A DNA stretch of 64,000 bases from the NCBI GenBank assembly GCA_016719225.1, contig JADKAN010000002.1, positions 868,001-932,000 on the forward strand. Reading direction: 5' to 3'. How positions within the stretch are numbered: the stretch's first letter is position 1; each line of letters opens with the position of its first letter. Position numbers and translations under genes: made by a program. Source of the stretch: Flavobacteriales bacterium. GTDB taxonomy: Bacteria; Bacteroidota; Bacteroidia; Flavobacteriales_F; PHOS-HE28. The notes beneath the pieces are model-generated. The model had not been told where the DNA came from and did not search any database. It worked only from the letters and a program-made list of their open reading frames with translations. Below are positions 37,159-47,089 of the stretch, in pieces.

Positions 37159-38127
37159 TCAAGGTTTGCGCGGCTCGGTCTCGTCCACCGGTCTCAACGA
37201 GCTGCGGTGATCGCTCCGTGCCTTGGCGATGCTGGTGTTCAGTTCATAACCGATCAACAACACGATCATGTTGAAGTAGAGCCAGAGCTGCACGGCCAGG
37301 ATCACGCCGATCGACCCGTAGAGCGCATTGTAGTTGGTCACGTTATCGAAAACGAATGCCAATGCGCGCGACAGGATGAAGATGAGCACGATCGCCAGCA
37401 CGGCGCCGGGGGTGAAGAGCTGGAACTTGCGCTTGCCGGGAGTTCCTGCATGATACAGCAGAGCAACGGCCACCAGCACCAGCATTATCGAAGTGGCCCA
37501 GCGCAGGATGCCGAATCCCACGCTCTCGAACATGTGCATCGTGTCCCCGTTGCTGTGCATCAGCGAGCGGCCCCAGGAGCTTATCGTCATAACGGCCGTG
37601 GCAGCAACACACAGCACGGTGAGCAGGAACATGAGGAATAAGCTGATAAGCCGCTGCTTCCAAGGGCGGTACCAGTCCGTTACGAAAGCACTGTGGCGGA
37701 AGCCTTGTAAAATGGCGTTGATGCTGTTGCTCGCGAAAAAGAGGCCGAGCACGAAGCTGAGGCTTAGCAATGCACTGTGCTTGCGGATGAGCAGGTCGTG
37801 CAGCAGACCTTCGATGAAGCCATACACTTCCCCTGGGAGCATTGCGCGGAACGCACCCAGAAGCTTCGTTTGGAAGTCGGCAACGGGAATGAAAGGGATC
37901 AAGGTGAGGAGTACGATGATCGCCGGGAATACCGAAAGGAATATGCGGAAAGCGATCGCGGCGGCCCGGTTCACCAGGTTGCCCTTCACCAAGGCATGTA
38001 TAAAAAAGCGCGAGATGTGGTAAACGCTGAAGCCTCCGAACCCTGGTGGCACCACTTGCTGCAACCAATGTATGGTGCGCCGATTGGCGCGCGAAAAGAG
38101 CAAACGGCGGACGAGGGTTGCCGGCAT
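37159..38127 (-). CDS. YihY/BrkB-family membrane protein
   Basis: 322 residues with about six membrane helices. ALVKGNLVNRAAAIAFRIFLSVFPAIIVLLTLIPF and SALLSLSFVLGLFFASNSINAILQGF match the YihY/virulence factor BrkB family, whose biochemical role is not established (the older name RNase BN is not accepted for this family). The C-terminus (ARSDHRSSLRPVDETEPRKP) is cytoplasmic and charged. The start at 38127 is ten bases after the nadC stop, so it is probably cotranscribed with nadC. Confidence 0.92.
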   Translation of the reverse strand: MPATLVRRLLFSRANRRTIHWLQQVVPPGFGGFSVYHISRFFIHALVKGNLVNRAAAIAFRIFLSVFPAIIVLLTLIPFIPVADFQTKLLGAFRAMLPGEVYGFIEGLLHDLLIRKHSALLSLSFVLGLFFASNSINAILQGFRHSAFVTDWYRPWKQRLISLFLMFLLTVLCVAATAVMTISSWGRSLMHSNGDTMHMFESVGFGILRWATSIMLVLVAVALLYHAGTPGKRKFQLFTPGAVLAIVLIFILSRALAFVFDNVTNYNALYGSIGVILAVQLWLYFNMIVLLIGYELNTSIAKARSDHRSSLRPVDETEPRKP

Positions 38128-38137
38128 TTTCAGGCGG

Positions 38138-38992
38138 TCACCCCATAGCTTTCAGGCTCAGGTCCAAGCAGCCTGCGGAATGCGTCAATGCGCCCACGGA
38201 GATATAATCCACGCCGCATTCGGCGTAGGACCGGGCGGTTCCAAGAGTGATCCCACCACTGGCCTCGGTCTCCACTTTGTGATCGATCAACTTCACTGCT
38301 TTGCGCAACATATCGGTCGTAAAGTTATCCAGCATGATGCGCTGCACTCCGCCGGTCGCAAGCACCTGTTCTACTTCTTCCAAGTTACGCGTCTCCACTT
38401 CGATCGGCAACTTCAGGCCCCTCTCTTTCTGGTATTCCAAAGCACGCGCAATGGCCTTTGGGATCCCACCTGCGAAATCCGCGTGGTTGTCCTTGATCAT
38501 CATCATGTCGTGCAAGCCCATGCGGTGATTCACGCCCCCACCGATGCGCACGGCCCACTTTTCGATCTGACGCAGGCCCGGAGTGGTTTTGCGGGTGTCC
38601 AGCACTTTGCAACGCGTGCCTTCCACTGCATCCGTGAAATCCCGTGTTAAGGTAGCAATACCGCTCATGCGCTGCATGAAGTTCAGGACCACGCGCTCCG
38701 CGATGAGGATGCTGCGCGAACTGCCATGAATTGTGAAGGCGACATCCTGCGGTGCTACGCGCGCTCCATCATTCAGGAACGGACGCATGGCGAGGGTCTT
38801 GTCAACGTGCGCGAACACGGCCTTGGCCAATTCCATCCCGGCCAGTACACCGTTGGCCTTTACCAACAAGTGGGCAGCTCCCATAGCCTCCGGTGGGATG
38901 GTGCTCAGCGAAGTATGGTCTCCGTCGCCGAGATCTTCTTGCAATGCACGATCTATCAAATCTTCTGTTCCAAGGGGCAACATCAGATTCAC
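38138..38992 (-). CDS. nadC: Nicotinate-nucleotide diphosphorylase (carboxylating)
   Basis: 284 residues. NadC converts quinolinate and PRPP to nicotinate mononucleotide, CO2 and pyrophosphate in de novo NAD synthesis. Signatures: EDLGDGDHTSLSTIPPEA, LNFMQRMSGIATLTRDF, VLDTRKTTPGLRQIEKWAV, GGGVNHRMGLHDMMMIKDNH, EVETRNLEEV and ASGGITLGTARSYAECGVDYISVGALTHS (the C-terminal phosphate-binding barrel strands). Length is normal. The start overlaps the stop of the upstream DUF4783 gene by four bases (ATGA), so translation is coupled. Confidence 0.96.
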   Translation of the reverse strand: MNLMLPLGTEDLIDRALQEDLGDGDHTSLSTIPPEAMGAAHLLVKANGVLAGMELAKAVFAHVDKTLAMRPFLNDGARVAPQDVAFTIHGSSRSILIAERVVLNFMQRMSGIATLTRDFTDAVEGTRCKVLDTRKTTPGLRQIEKWAVRIGGGVNHRMGLHDMMMIKDNHADFAGGIPKAIARALEYQKERGLKLPIEVETRNLEEVEQVLATGGVQRIMLDNFTTDMLRKAVKLIDHKVETEASGGITLGTARSYAECGVDYISVGALTHSAGCLDLSLKAMG

Positions 38993-39396
38993 GGCTTCGC
39001 GTTTTCGATGCGTAATTGCTTCACTAAGAATGCCTCTCCACTGCGCTTCAGGAAGAACGTGACCCGGAAATCACCAGTGGCAGTAGCGAGATTACCGATG
39101 TAGTAACTCTCGCCCATCTGGTTGTTCCCTTGATGCGCAATGGTCATACCGCGCGGCGCATTACCGTCGAAGAACTTCCGCAACATCTGCTGGGCCTGTG
39201 CTTTGCTATAGAACGCGCTGGCATCGGGCAGCGTAAGATCAACATTGGGCATAAGGTCCGAGGCTAAAGTGGAAGCATCGCCGCGACCTATGGCACCGAC
39301 CACGCGATCTTTCACGTCCCCTTGAGCGAAGGCGCCCATGAACAGGCAAAGGAAAAAGGCCAGGAGCGGACCTCTTTTATAAAATGTTTGCATCAT
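38989..39396 (-). CDS. DUF4783 exported protein
   Basis: 135 residues, starting MMQTFYKRGPLLAFFLCLFMGAFAQ, a clean signal peptide. The mature part (VGAIGRGDASTLASDLMPNVDLTLPD, AQAQQMLRKFF, FRVTFFLKRSGEAFLVKQLRIE) matches the DUF4783 pattern, a small NTF2-like fold of Bacteroidota with unknown function. An ATG nine bases upstream (39405) is also open. The stop overlaps nadC. The 74 bases up to the divergent rlmH start hold the promoters of both genes; none was clearly recognised. Confidence 0.85.
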   Translation of the reverse strand: MMQTFYKRGPLLAFFLCLFMGAFAQGDVKDRVVGAIGRGDASTLASDLMPNVDLTLPDASAFYSKAQAQQMLRKFFDGNAPRGMTIAHQGNNQMGESYYIGNLATATGDFRVTFFLKRSGEAFLVKQLRIENAKP

Positions 39397-39470
39397 CGTG
39401 CCCAAGTTTGCAAAGAACGGGCCACATTTGGGGGAATGTGCCGCTCACACTTCTCAACACTGCAATACTA

Positions 39471-39935
39471 ATGAAGTTCCGCTTGATCTGGGTGGGCCGC
39501 ACGGAGCGTGGGCATGTGGCCGATGGGGTTTCGCATTACTTGGAACGTTCACGGCGCATGGCCAAAGTGGAGGAATCAGTGGTGGCCGATGCGGGCCGTG
39601 GAGAGCCGGCTTGGCAGCAACAACAGGAATCCGCAAGGTTGCTGGATGCCATACGCCCTGCGGAGCGCTTGGTCGTATTGGATGAACGGGGTAAACTGCT
39701 CACCAGCCCGCAATTCGCACAACAATTATCGAACTGGGCTGATCAAGGCGGGCGTGATGTCGTTTTTGTGATCGGAGGCGCCTATGGATTTACCGATGCT
39801 GTCCGCGAGCGTGCAGACCTCGTGTTATCACTTTCACCCATGGTGTTCCCGCATCAGTTGATCCGGGTACTGTTCTGTGAGCAACTTTACCGGGCATTGA
39901 GTATTTTGAAAGGGACGGGGTATCACCATGGTTGA
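39471..39935 (+). CDS. rlmH: 23S rRNA pseudouridine-1915 N3-methyltransferase
   Basis: 154 residues, the normal RlmH length. It starts MKFRLIWVGRTERGHVADGV and contains LVVLDERGKLLTSPQFAQQL, VVFVIGGAYGFTDAV (SPOUT knot SAM site) and LVLSLSPMVFPHQLIRVLFCEQLYRALSILKGTGYHH, the family's C-terminal signature. The enzyme methylates pseudouridine 1915 in helix 69 of 23S rRNA. The frame is open upstream of the start without similarity. Confidence 0.95.
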   Translation: MKFRLIWVGRTERGHVADGVSHYLERSRRMAKVEESVVADAGRGEPAWQQQQESARLLDAIRPAERLVVLDERGKLLTSPQFAQQLSNWADQGGRDVVFVIGGAYGFTDAVRERADLVLSLSPMVFPHQLIRVLFCEQLYRALSILKGTGYHHG

Positions 39936-39974
39936 GGCGAGGAATAATTTGATGTCATAGCTGGTTCAGCAATA

Positions 39975-40905
39975 ATGCCCAATTTTGGCAGCATGGATAA
40001 AGGGTTGATGCGCTATACGTTCGAGCCGGTGGTACGCTGCAATATGTGCGGGGCACCCGGATCCGAGCATCGCGTTCTTGGTAGACGGCTCAATGGTCAT
40101 CAAGGGGCCTTTCCAAAAAGGAAGATGGGAGTGGCGGTATCCGTGCTGCAATGCCGCAGGTGCACTTTGATCTTTGCCAACCCACAGCCGCGGCCCTTCG
40201 ACCTGCAAGATCATTACGGCGTGCCTCCCGAAGCTTATTGGCAGGAGAGTTATTTCGAGGTATCAGAGCATTACTTCAAAGGTGTGATCGATCGGTTCAA
40301 AGTTCTTGCGCCGTTCAGATCAGGCATGAAGGCGCTGGACGTTGGGGCCGGACTTGGCAAGGCCATGATCGCCTTGGAACGGGCGGGATTCGATACTTAT
40401 GGGGTCGAGCCCTCCATACCTTTTCGTGATCGCGCGATCAGCCGTATGGGCCGCGATCCGAACCGTTTACGGAGTGGCGGCATTGAGGAGGCGGTTTACG
40501 ATGCAGGGCAATTCGATTTCATCACCTTCGGCGCCGTTTTGGAACACCTGTACGATCCATCAGCTTCCCTGGCAAAGGCGCTACTGGCTGCGCCCAGGTG
40601 GATTAATCCATATCGAAGTACCCTCATCGCTATGGTTTGTACACCGGGTGATCAACGCCGCATATCGGTTGCAAGGCAGTGACTTGGTCGGGAACATTAG
40701 CCCAATGCACGCACCATTCCATCTCTATGAATTCGGCGTGCCAAGCTTCCAAGCCAATGGTGACATACTTGGGTATGACCTCGCCTTCCACGAACACTAT
40801 GTCTGTAAAACATATATGCCGACCTTCCTTTCCCCGCTGTTGAAGGCGTGGATGGGGATGACAGGCACCGGTATGCAATTGAGCATTTGGCTCAAGAAAC
40901 GATGA
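39975..40905 (+). pseudogene. SAM methyltransferase with N-terminal zinc ribbon, one frameshift
   Basis: Two frames together make one ~310-residue enzyme. The first (from 39975) has a Cys4 ribbon (RCNMCG...LQCRRC), SAM loop MKALDVGAGLGKAMIAL and FDFITFGAVLEHLYDPS. From about 40581-40584 the sense continues one frame over as WLRPGGLIHIEVPSSLWFV and ends SIWLKKR at 40905. The enzyme resembles Methyltransf_23 proteins of O-antigen loci. It is the first of many disrupted genes in the block 40-52.5 kb, so a one-base sequencing error is as likely as true decay. Confidence 0.75.
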
Positions 40906-41136
40906 ATGTATTTAATGCACTGCTCAGATACGGTGTTTAGCTCATGCTGCTGAATTATGTTGTTGCAGTGGGTTGCGCCAAATGAAGGGAACGATAGCAA
41001 TGGACATGCATAACATTTTGTTCTTTCCAATCGCGACCATGGTGCCTGATGATCATGTCAGGACGAACGTGCTCATTTTACTTGAGGATATTTCCTTAAG
41101 ATTAACCGTTCAACTGGGTTGCACCACTGACGACTG

Positions 41137-42661
41137 ATGGGTCATCCATTGATCTTCATTTCTTACTTCGGGGAGGTGGATATTGCCTACTGGGAATATC
41201 TCCTCGCCTTCGCGTATGTTTTCATCACCTATATGTACTTCAGCAGGCAGAAGAATCTGAAATTGAGATCGGCTCCCGAATACCGATATTACATGTGGGA
41301 ATTTTGGGCCAAGAATTTTGCCGGGTTGTTCTTTTGTTTGATATATTTCTACTACTATAAAGGTGGAGACACGACGGCCTATTTTTATTCCGGAGCGGCC
41401 ATGCGGGAAATGGCATTCCATGATCCTGTAGAGTACTTGAGGCAGCTTTTTGGCGATAATTCCATGAGGGCATTGTCTTCCTATTCTGGTTTTAATGTGA
41501 AGCCATTGCAATATGTTTTCGGAGATGATCGAACATATCCGATCGTGGCGTTCTCGAGCCTATTGGCCATCCTCACCTTCAACAGTTATTTGGTCAGTAC
41601 GTTACTGATATCCAGTCTTTCATTTTTTGGGGTGTGGGCCTGCTATCGCACCTATGTCAGTTATTTCCCCAGTTTGGATGGGAAATTGGCTATTGCCTTT
41701 CTATTCATGCCATCCACCCTGTTTTGGGGATCCGATCTTGAAGGACACGTTCACCTTCAGCGCTACTTGTCTTTGGATCCATGCAGTGGACGAGGTGTTC
41801 TTCAAACGCAGGAACCAAGTGGGGAAGTTGATCTTGATGGCCCTCAGCGGATCGCTCATCGTAATGATCAAGCCCTATATCTTCATGGTGCTCCTGCCCG
41901 CGACGTTGGTCTGGGTGTTCTACTTAAGAGTATTGAGACTTCGTAACGCATTGGTGAAGTTTGTCCTGATTCCCATTCTGGGCTCGGCCTTGGTGGCCCT
42001 TTCCATTTTTGTGTTGCAGCGTATGGGCGATCAATTGGACAAATTCGCCTTGGATGATGCACTGAAAACCATCCAGTCCACTTCGGGCGACCTTTCCAAC
42101 CAATTGAACTACGGTTCCAATTCCTTTCAATTGGGGGAGTTTGACGGTACTTGGCTCGGCGTGGTAAAGAAATTTCCCGTGGCCGTGAATGCGGCATTGT
42201 TCAGACCTTATTTATGGGAGTCCAAGAGTGTCGTTGTGGCCATTAGCGGGTTGGAGAATCTTTTCGTAATGGGGCTTACCTTATTTGTGCTCTTGCGTGC
42301 CGGCCCGCGCTTCGTGCTCCGCTGTATCGGGAGCAATCCGTTGTTGTTGATGTCGGTGGTGTTTTCGCTGCTTTTCGCATTTACAGTGGGGGTCACCACC
42401 CCGAATTTCGGTGCTTTGGTGCGCTTCAAGATTCCCATGGTCCCATTCTACATCAGTAGTTTATTCATCATTGACCATTTGACCAAGTTTAGAAGGATGT
42501 ACCAACAAGGGATTGCGGTTCGACCTTCGGCAATCACGCATGGGCACGGCGCACCTGGCCCCGGGGAGGAATGGGGCATCGCGGGAGCGGAAGGCCCCGG
42601 CCCTGCCCCATACGGCGTAGCAGCGATGATGTGTTTGATGACGGATATGGACTTCAGGTGA
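41137..42661 (+). pseudogene. Polytopic membrane protein of the polysaccharide locus, one frameshift
   Basis: The first frame gives an N-terminal part with several membrane helices (YWEYLLAFAYVFITYMYFS, FAGLFFCLIYFYYYKGGDTTAYF) up to LFMPSTLFWGS. At about 41733-41735 the protein continues in another frame as ILKDTFTFSATCLWIHAV and further helices to GALVRFKIPMVPFYISSLFI; the C-terminal ~65 residues after it are Gly/Pro-rich. The layout, about ten helices in a glycan locus, fits an O-antigen polymerase-like or GT-C-type protein, but no family is certain. Composition is AT-richer than the flanks. The stop lies 13 bases before the next glycosyltransferase. Confidence 0.65.
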
Positions 42662-42674
42662 ACCCAAAAGGTAC

Positions 42675-43896
42675 ATGGCCAAGCCACGGAACATCCTCGT
42701 GATCACTTATTGGAGCCTCGCCGATGGCCTGGTGCAAGCGTACGTGCTGCCTTATTTGAAGATCATCCTGGAGGTACTGCCCGCAGGTAGCAAGGTGCAT
42801 CTTGTTACGTTGGAAAGTTCACCGATGACCGGGACCGTGCAGTTGCCGGACCATGTGATACACCATTCGTTCCCATATCGCCCGCTTGGCGTGGGCGCTG
42901 GATGGATGATCGCCAAATTGATGTTCCGGCTGGTCCCCCTGGTGGTCAGCGCCCGGATCGAGACCATACATGCTTGGTGTACTCCTGCGGGAATGATCGG
43001 TCATTTGCTCGGTGCTCACCGGCCGCCCTTTGGTGGTGGACAGTTATGAACCCCATGCGGAGGCCATGGTGGAGAACGGTGCGTGGAGGAAGGGTGGCAT
43101 TGCTTTCCGGACCTTGTTCCTGTTCGAAAAGCTGCAATCAAAACGGGCCCGAGCCGTGATCGCGGCGGCGGAAGGCATGCAGGACTATGCCCTGAGCGCT
43201 TATGGCCACGTTCCGTCCCGCTTCTTGGTAAAGCCCGCTTGTGTGGACCTGGACCGATTTTCAGAGCGCAATGTGAAGGATCCAGCACTGTTGAAGGAGT
43301 TGGGTCTCGAACGAAAGCTCGTAGCGGTCTACGCGGGGAAGTTCGGGGGCATCTATCTCGATCAAGAGGCCTTCGACCTTTTTCGCGTCGCCAGAGACCG
43401 ATGGGGTCCGCGTTTCCACGTGCTGATCCTCTCGCCACACCAACCGGATGCACTGCTACCCTACATGCAGCAAGCTGGGCTCGATCCGGCCCTGTTCACC
43501 ATCCGCTTTGTATCGCACGAGCGAATACCGGACTATTTGGGTCTCGGCGATTTTGCGATCACGCCGGTGAAACCAGTGCCCACCAAGCGCTATTGCTCCC
43601 TATCAAGAACGGGGAATATTGGGCGTTGGGGCCTCCCGGTGGTGATCACCCCGGACATTTCCGAGGATTCCGGCTTGATCGTAAACGCCGGGGTGGGCGC
43701 GATCATGGACCCGGCACGGCCGGAAAGCTACACGGAGGCGATCGCGCAGATCGATCGCTTATTGACCCTGCATTCCAAAAGCGAGCTGTACGCCAAGGTG
43801 CGGCCGTTGGCGGAAACGCACCGTAATTTCTACATCGCCAGAGCGGCATATCAAGCAGTATATGGCGAAATGAAAAGCGGGGGCCATTTGCCTTGA
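42675..43896 (+). pseudogene. GT4-like glycosyltransferase with frame disruptions
   Basis: N-terminal part from MAKPRNILVITYWSLADGL to AGMIGHLLGA, then a change of frame near 43010-43020 to LTGRPLVVDSYEPHAE and on to the end at 43896. A second, compensating disruption lies inside the C-terminal half: at 43597-43600 (CCC run) and 43627-43631 (GGGG run) the frame leaves and returns, so that the expected donor-loop PIKNGEYWALGLPVV is read as another peptide. The family and the three indels are clear. One compensating pair in homopolymers indicates base-calling error for this part at least. Role: adds one sugar in the second glycan block. Confidence 0.75.
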
Positions 43897-43929
43897 CGGA
43901 CTTGGCGGTGTGGATGGCCGATCAGATCG

Positions 43930-44814
43930 CTAACGCCCTGGTGCGGGATCATCCGTACCCGGTGTAGGCATGCGCCAAGCAAATGCTGCCTTCAGAAAGT
44001 GCCCCCTTTTCACAAGGTCCCGGAACATGATCCGCCTCAGGACCGTCCAAGCATGGTCCAGTTGTTTGCCGGATGGAGCTGGGTTTAGTTGGCGCATGCA
44101 TTGGAAGAGATCGGTATACCCGGAATGCCCGCTCAAGGAATCGAGAGTCGCCGAAGCATGCCCTGTCCTGTAGTGCAGCACCGTTCTGGGGGTGCTTACA
44201 TACTTCCCTTGTCGGCTAATGCCCAAGAAAAAGGCCAGGTCCTCTGAATGGGTCATGTGCTCCGGAAACCGGTAGGCCGCACCGGAGGCGCGTTTGATCA
44301 GCCAAGTGTTGCCAATAAAGCAAGAGCCATCCAAGCGCATCAAGGCATCGAATGGTTCGCCTTGGAACCAAGGAGAGCGTTTCCAGATCGGTGCGCGCGT
44401 CGCCGCATCGTGGGCTACCATGGCGCCATCGGCGAATTGGGCCTCCGGGAAACGACGTAAGAGGTCCAGCCGCAAACGGATGGAATCCACGGGCAGTTGG
44501 TCGTCCGCGTCCAAGAAGCAAAAGAGCTTGCCCCGCATTCGGTCCAGTGCGAGATTGCGGGCGTATGACACCCCTTTGCGGGTCTCTTCGAACACCTGGA
44601 TCGGAGGGTCTGCGAATGATCGGGCCACCGCCATGCTTCCGTCCGTGGAACCATTGTCCACGAACAGTAATTCCCAATGGCCCCAAGATCGATCGATCAC
44701 CGAACGTATGCATTCCGCCAGATAGGGCGCGGCGTTCAGGCAGGGCAGGATAGCCGAGACCAACGGGCGACCGATGGACAAGGGTACCGGCAGGTTATCA
44801 TGCGGCCCCGTCAT
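43930..44814 (-). CDS. Glycosyltransferase family 2
   Basis: 294 residues from the ATG at 44814, which overlaps the flippase stop (ATGA). GT-A landmarks: LVSAILPCLNAAPYLAECI, LLFVDNGSTDGSMAVA, GVSYARNLALDRMRGKLFCFLDADDQLP (the DxD-type motif DAD) and EDLAFFLGISRQG. The C-terminus is a His/Arg-rich tail. It adds a sugar from a nucleotide donor. The same frame runs on upstream into the flippase region, but that is a consequence of a frameshift there; the flippase terminates at 44811. Intact here. It converges with the plus-strand glycosyltransferase at 43896. Confidence 0.88.
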   Translation of the reverse strand: MTGPHDNLPVPLSIGRPLVSAILPCLNAAPYLAECIRSVIDRSWGHWELLFVDNGSTDGSMAVARSFADPPIQVFEETRKGVSYARNLALDRMRGKLFCFLDADDQLPVDSIRLRLDLLRRFPEAQFADGAMVAHDAATRAPIWKRSPWFQGEPFDALMRLDGSCFIGNTWLIKRASGAAYRFPEHMTHSEDLAFFLGISRQGKYVSTPRTVLHYRTGHASATLDSLSGHSGYTDLFQCMRQLNPAPSGKQLDHAWTVLRRIMFRDLVKRGHFLKAAFAWRMPTPGTDDPAPGR

Positions 44815-46202
44815 TTGGATCGGTGGGTGGAGAGGCGATCGCCAATCAGGTTCCGGAAGTTGGCGACATCCGATAGTCGCAGCAGGAACATATCCCCAAC
44901 AGAAATCCTCATCCGCCTCCGGATCACCCAACAGGGATACCATCAATGAGAAGTAGGAGATCGAGCTAGCCACGGAAGCGCCAACGATGCCCCATGCAGG
45001 AATAAGTAGGAAGTCCAGCGCAATGGTGATCACAGCGGCGACGGAGATCGCATACAGGTTGAAGCGGATCATACCTCCTTGCACGACCAAAGGAGCGGTG
45101 AGCTTGTAGAAGCTCATGGCCACGATGCCGGGCAGTAAACATTGCAACGCGATCACGGACCCGTTGAATGTCGGGCCATAGAACAAGGGAACGATCCACG
45201 GTGCTGAGAGGCCGATCAAGAGCGCGAGGACCAGTACCGTTGTGAAATTGAGCCGGGAAATGAATTTGAATCGTGCCAGCATTTCATTCTCCACCTGGCC
45301 GTAGAGAAAGGGCTGCACCACCCGCGCAAAGGGCTCGGGTATATAGAACAGCAATTGGCCCATGCCCACGGCCACCGCGTAGAGGCCCAATTGTGCAGTG
45401 CCGGCATAATTGCCCACCACCCAAACATCAAAGCGGTAGTTCACCAAGTTGATCAGGTTGCTGAGGTAGCCTATCAGCACCAAGGCCAGAAAGGGGCGCA
45501 ACACGGACCAGTCCCAGATGGGTATGGGCAGTATGCCCACTTGGCGGATATAGGTCCAGCACCAGAGACTGGTCTGCACCACCACACACGCCAAGGAGAC
45601 CGCCAGCACCATGGGTAGCACATGGTCGGGAGTTACATGATCGCGCAGTAGGTAGAGGGTGGAAAGCCCACTGCGCTCAAGACCGCGTTGATGATGCTCA
45701 TCCGGTTGAGCGTCTTGAATTGCTTTCGGCCGAGTAGGATGCTGGAGACCAAACCGCAGGTTTGGCTCAGTACCACCGTAAGCAGGATGTAGGCGAGATA
45801 GGCCCAATGCATCGCTTGCTTCGGCAGGAAGATGTCCCGTAGACTTCCATTCCAGTAGATCAATGCGAGAAAGACCGGTGTGGCAAGAATGCTCAAGAGA
45901 AAGGCGCTCGCAGCGATCCGCACCATTATTCGGGGATCGCCCTGTTCTTTGGCCGTATAGTAAGTGATGCCGAAGCTGACGTTGAGGCCCAACAGCATGG
46001 CGAGCAGTACTGTCTGGTTTTGCAACAGGGCGTATGCACCGCGGCCCACATCGCCCAGGACGCGCGTCATCAACGTGCTCGCCACGAAATACAGCAGCAG
46101 TGTGGGGGCCTGGGTCAGGAAGGTGTAGAAGATGCCACGCTTCAGGCTACCCGTGTCAGGGGTCGGCCGTTGTGCATTTGATCTTGAGGGCTTCGAGGGC
46201 AT
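44811..46202 (-). pseudogene. Wzx-like flippase with two frameshifts
   Basis: The N-terminal part (from 46202: LKRGIFYTFLTQAPTLLLYFVASTLMTRVLG, then LLGLNVSFGITYY) reads to about 45660, where the AAA run at 45663-45665 (TTT on this strand) is short by one and the sense continues as STLYLLRDHVTPDHVLPM. A second shift near 44928-44931 is needed to reach a normal end, WVIRRRMRISVGDM to GDRLSTHRSK and the stop at 44813-44811. Restored, it has about 13 membrane helices, the length and layout of an oligosaccharide flippase. The stop overlaps the next gene's start. Second flippase of the window. Confidence 0.78.
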
Positions 46203-46212
46203 GGGGCTGCGC

Positions 46213-47089
46213 TCAAATGCGCGGGTCCAAACGTTTCTTGATGGGGCGCACTACTACGCCGGGCCAATGGCCGATGGCGCGCACAAAGAAGGGGAGCGCA
46301 TGCGCGCGCCTCGGCCAGCGTCCACCAGCTTCCACCGATGGCCCAATCCAAATTGGCGAGGCAACGGCGCCGGAAGAAGCGTTCATCAAGGAAGCCGTTC
46401 GCCTTGGCCTTATCGTAGAGCCGGGTGTGGTCCCGTTCGAAGAGTGCGACATCCTTGCTCATACTTCCGGGGACCGAGCGATAGCGGTTCATGGCTACTG
46501 GCAGGTGGGCGTAGGATGTGCTACTGGACAAGGAAATCACCAGGTCCTGATCGGCGGAATTGGACAGGTGTTCATCAAAGCGCAAACCGCCATCGAAGCA
46601 GCGTCGATGAGCGAGCATGTTGCTGCACGAAGCTGGTACGGCTGGCTTGGCAGCGAATAACAGGGTCCGCAGCACGTCATCGTCCGTGCCTGCCATGATC
46701 TCCCCTGTGGGGCGCAACTGGTCATCGCAGATGATGAGGTCACCATATACCCAGTCCACTTGGTGATTGCGCAGGCCGGCTAATTTCACGGCGAGGTTTT
46801 CGGGCAACATCGCATCATCCGCATCGAGGAAGGCGATGTACTCGCCGCGTGCAGTTGCGATGCCCGCGTTGCGCGCCGCGCTGACGCCCGCATTGGCCTG
46901 GTCCACCACCACAATGCGTGGATCGGCGAAGCTGTACGCCATCCGCAACGTGTTGTCCGTGGACCCATCATTCACAATGATCAACTCCAGGTCGGAATGG
47001 CTTTGCGCGAGCACCGAGTGCACCGCTTCCGGCAACCAGCGCTCCGCGTTGTAGGCCGGTATGATGACTGAGATCTCTTGATTGCTCAT
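46213..47089 (-). pseudogene. Glycosyltransferase family 2, one frameshift near the C-terminus
   Basis: From MSNQEISVIIPAYNAERWLPEAV, with LIIVNDGSTDNTLRMAYS, GVSAARNAGIATARGEYIAFLDADDAMLP and SADQDLVISL: a GT-A enzyme intact for about 260 residues. Near 46300-46310, in a GC-rich alternating stretch, the sense changes frame, and the true C-terminus is ALPFFVRAIGHWPGVVVRPIKKRLDPRI with a stop at 46213-46215, ten bases before the flippase start. The unshifted frame runs on into the flippase. The start ATG overlaps the upstream stop (ATGA at 47089-47086). Confidence 0.8.

Noticed and set aside
40575..43020. Programmed ribosomal frameshifting as explanation for the split genes
   Set aside because: Breaks occur in many unrelated families, in different directions, without shared slippery sequence or stem-loops; indel errors or decay explain them better.
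43930..45807. A single 625-residue flippase-glycosyltransferase fusion on the minus strand
   Set aside because: The flippase C-terminus reads normally in another frame to a stop overlapping the glycosyltransferase start (ATGA at 44814-44811), so the fusion is a frameshift artefact.
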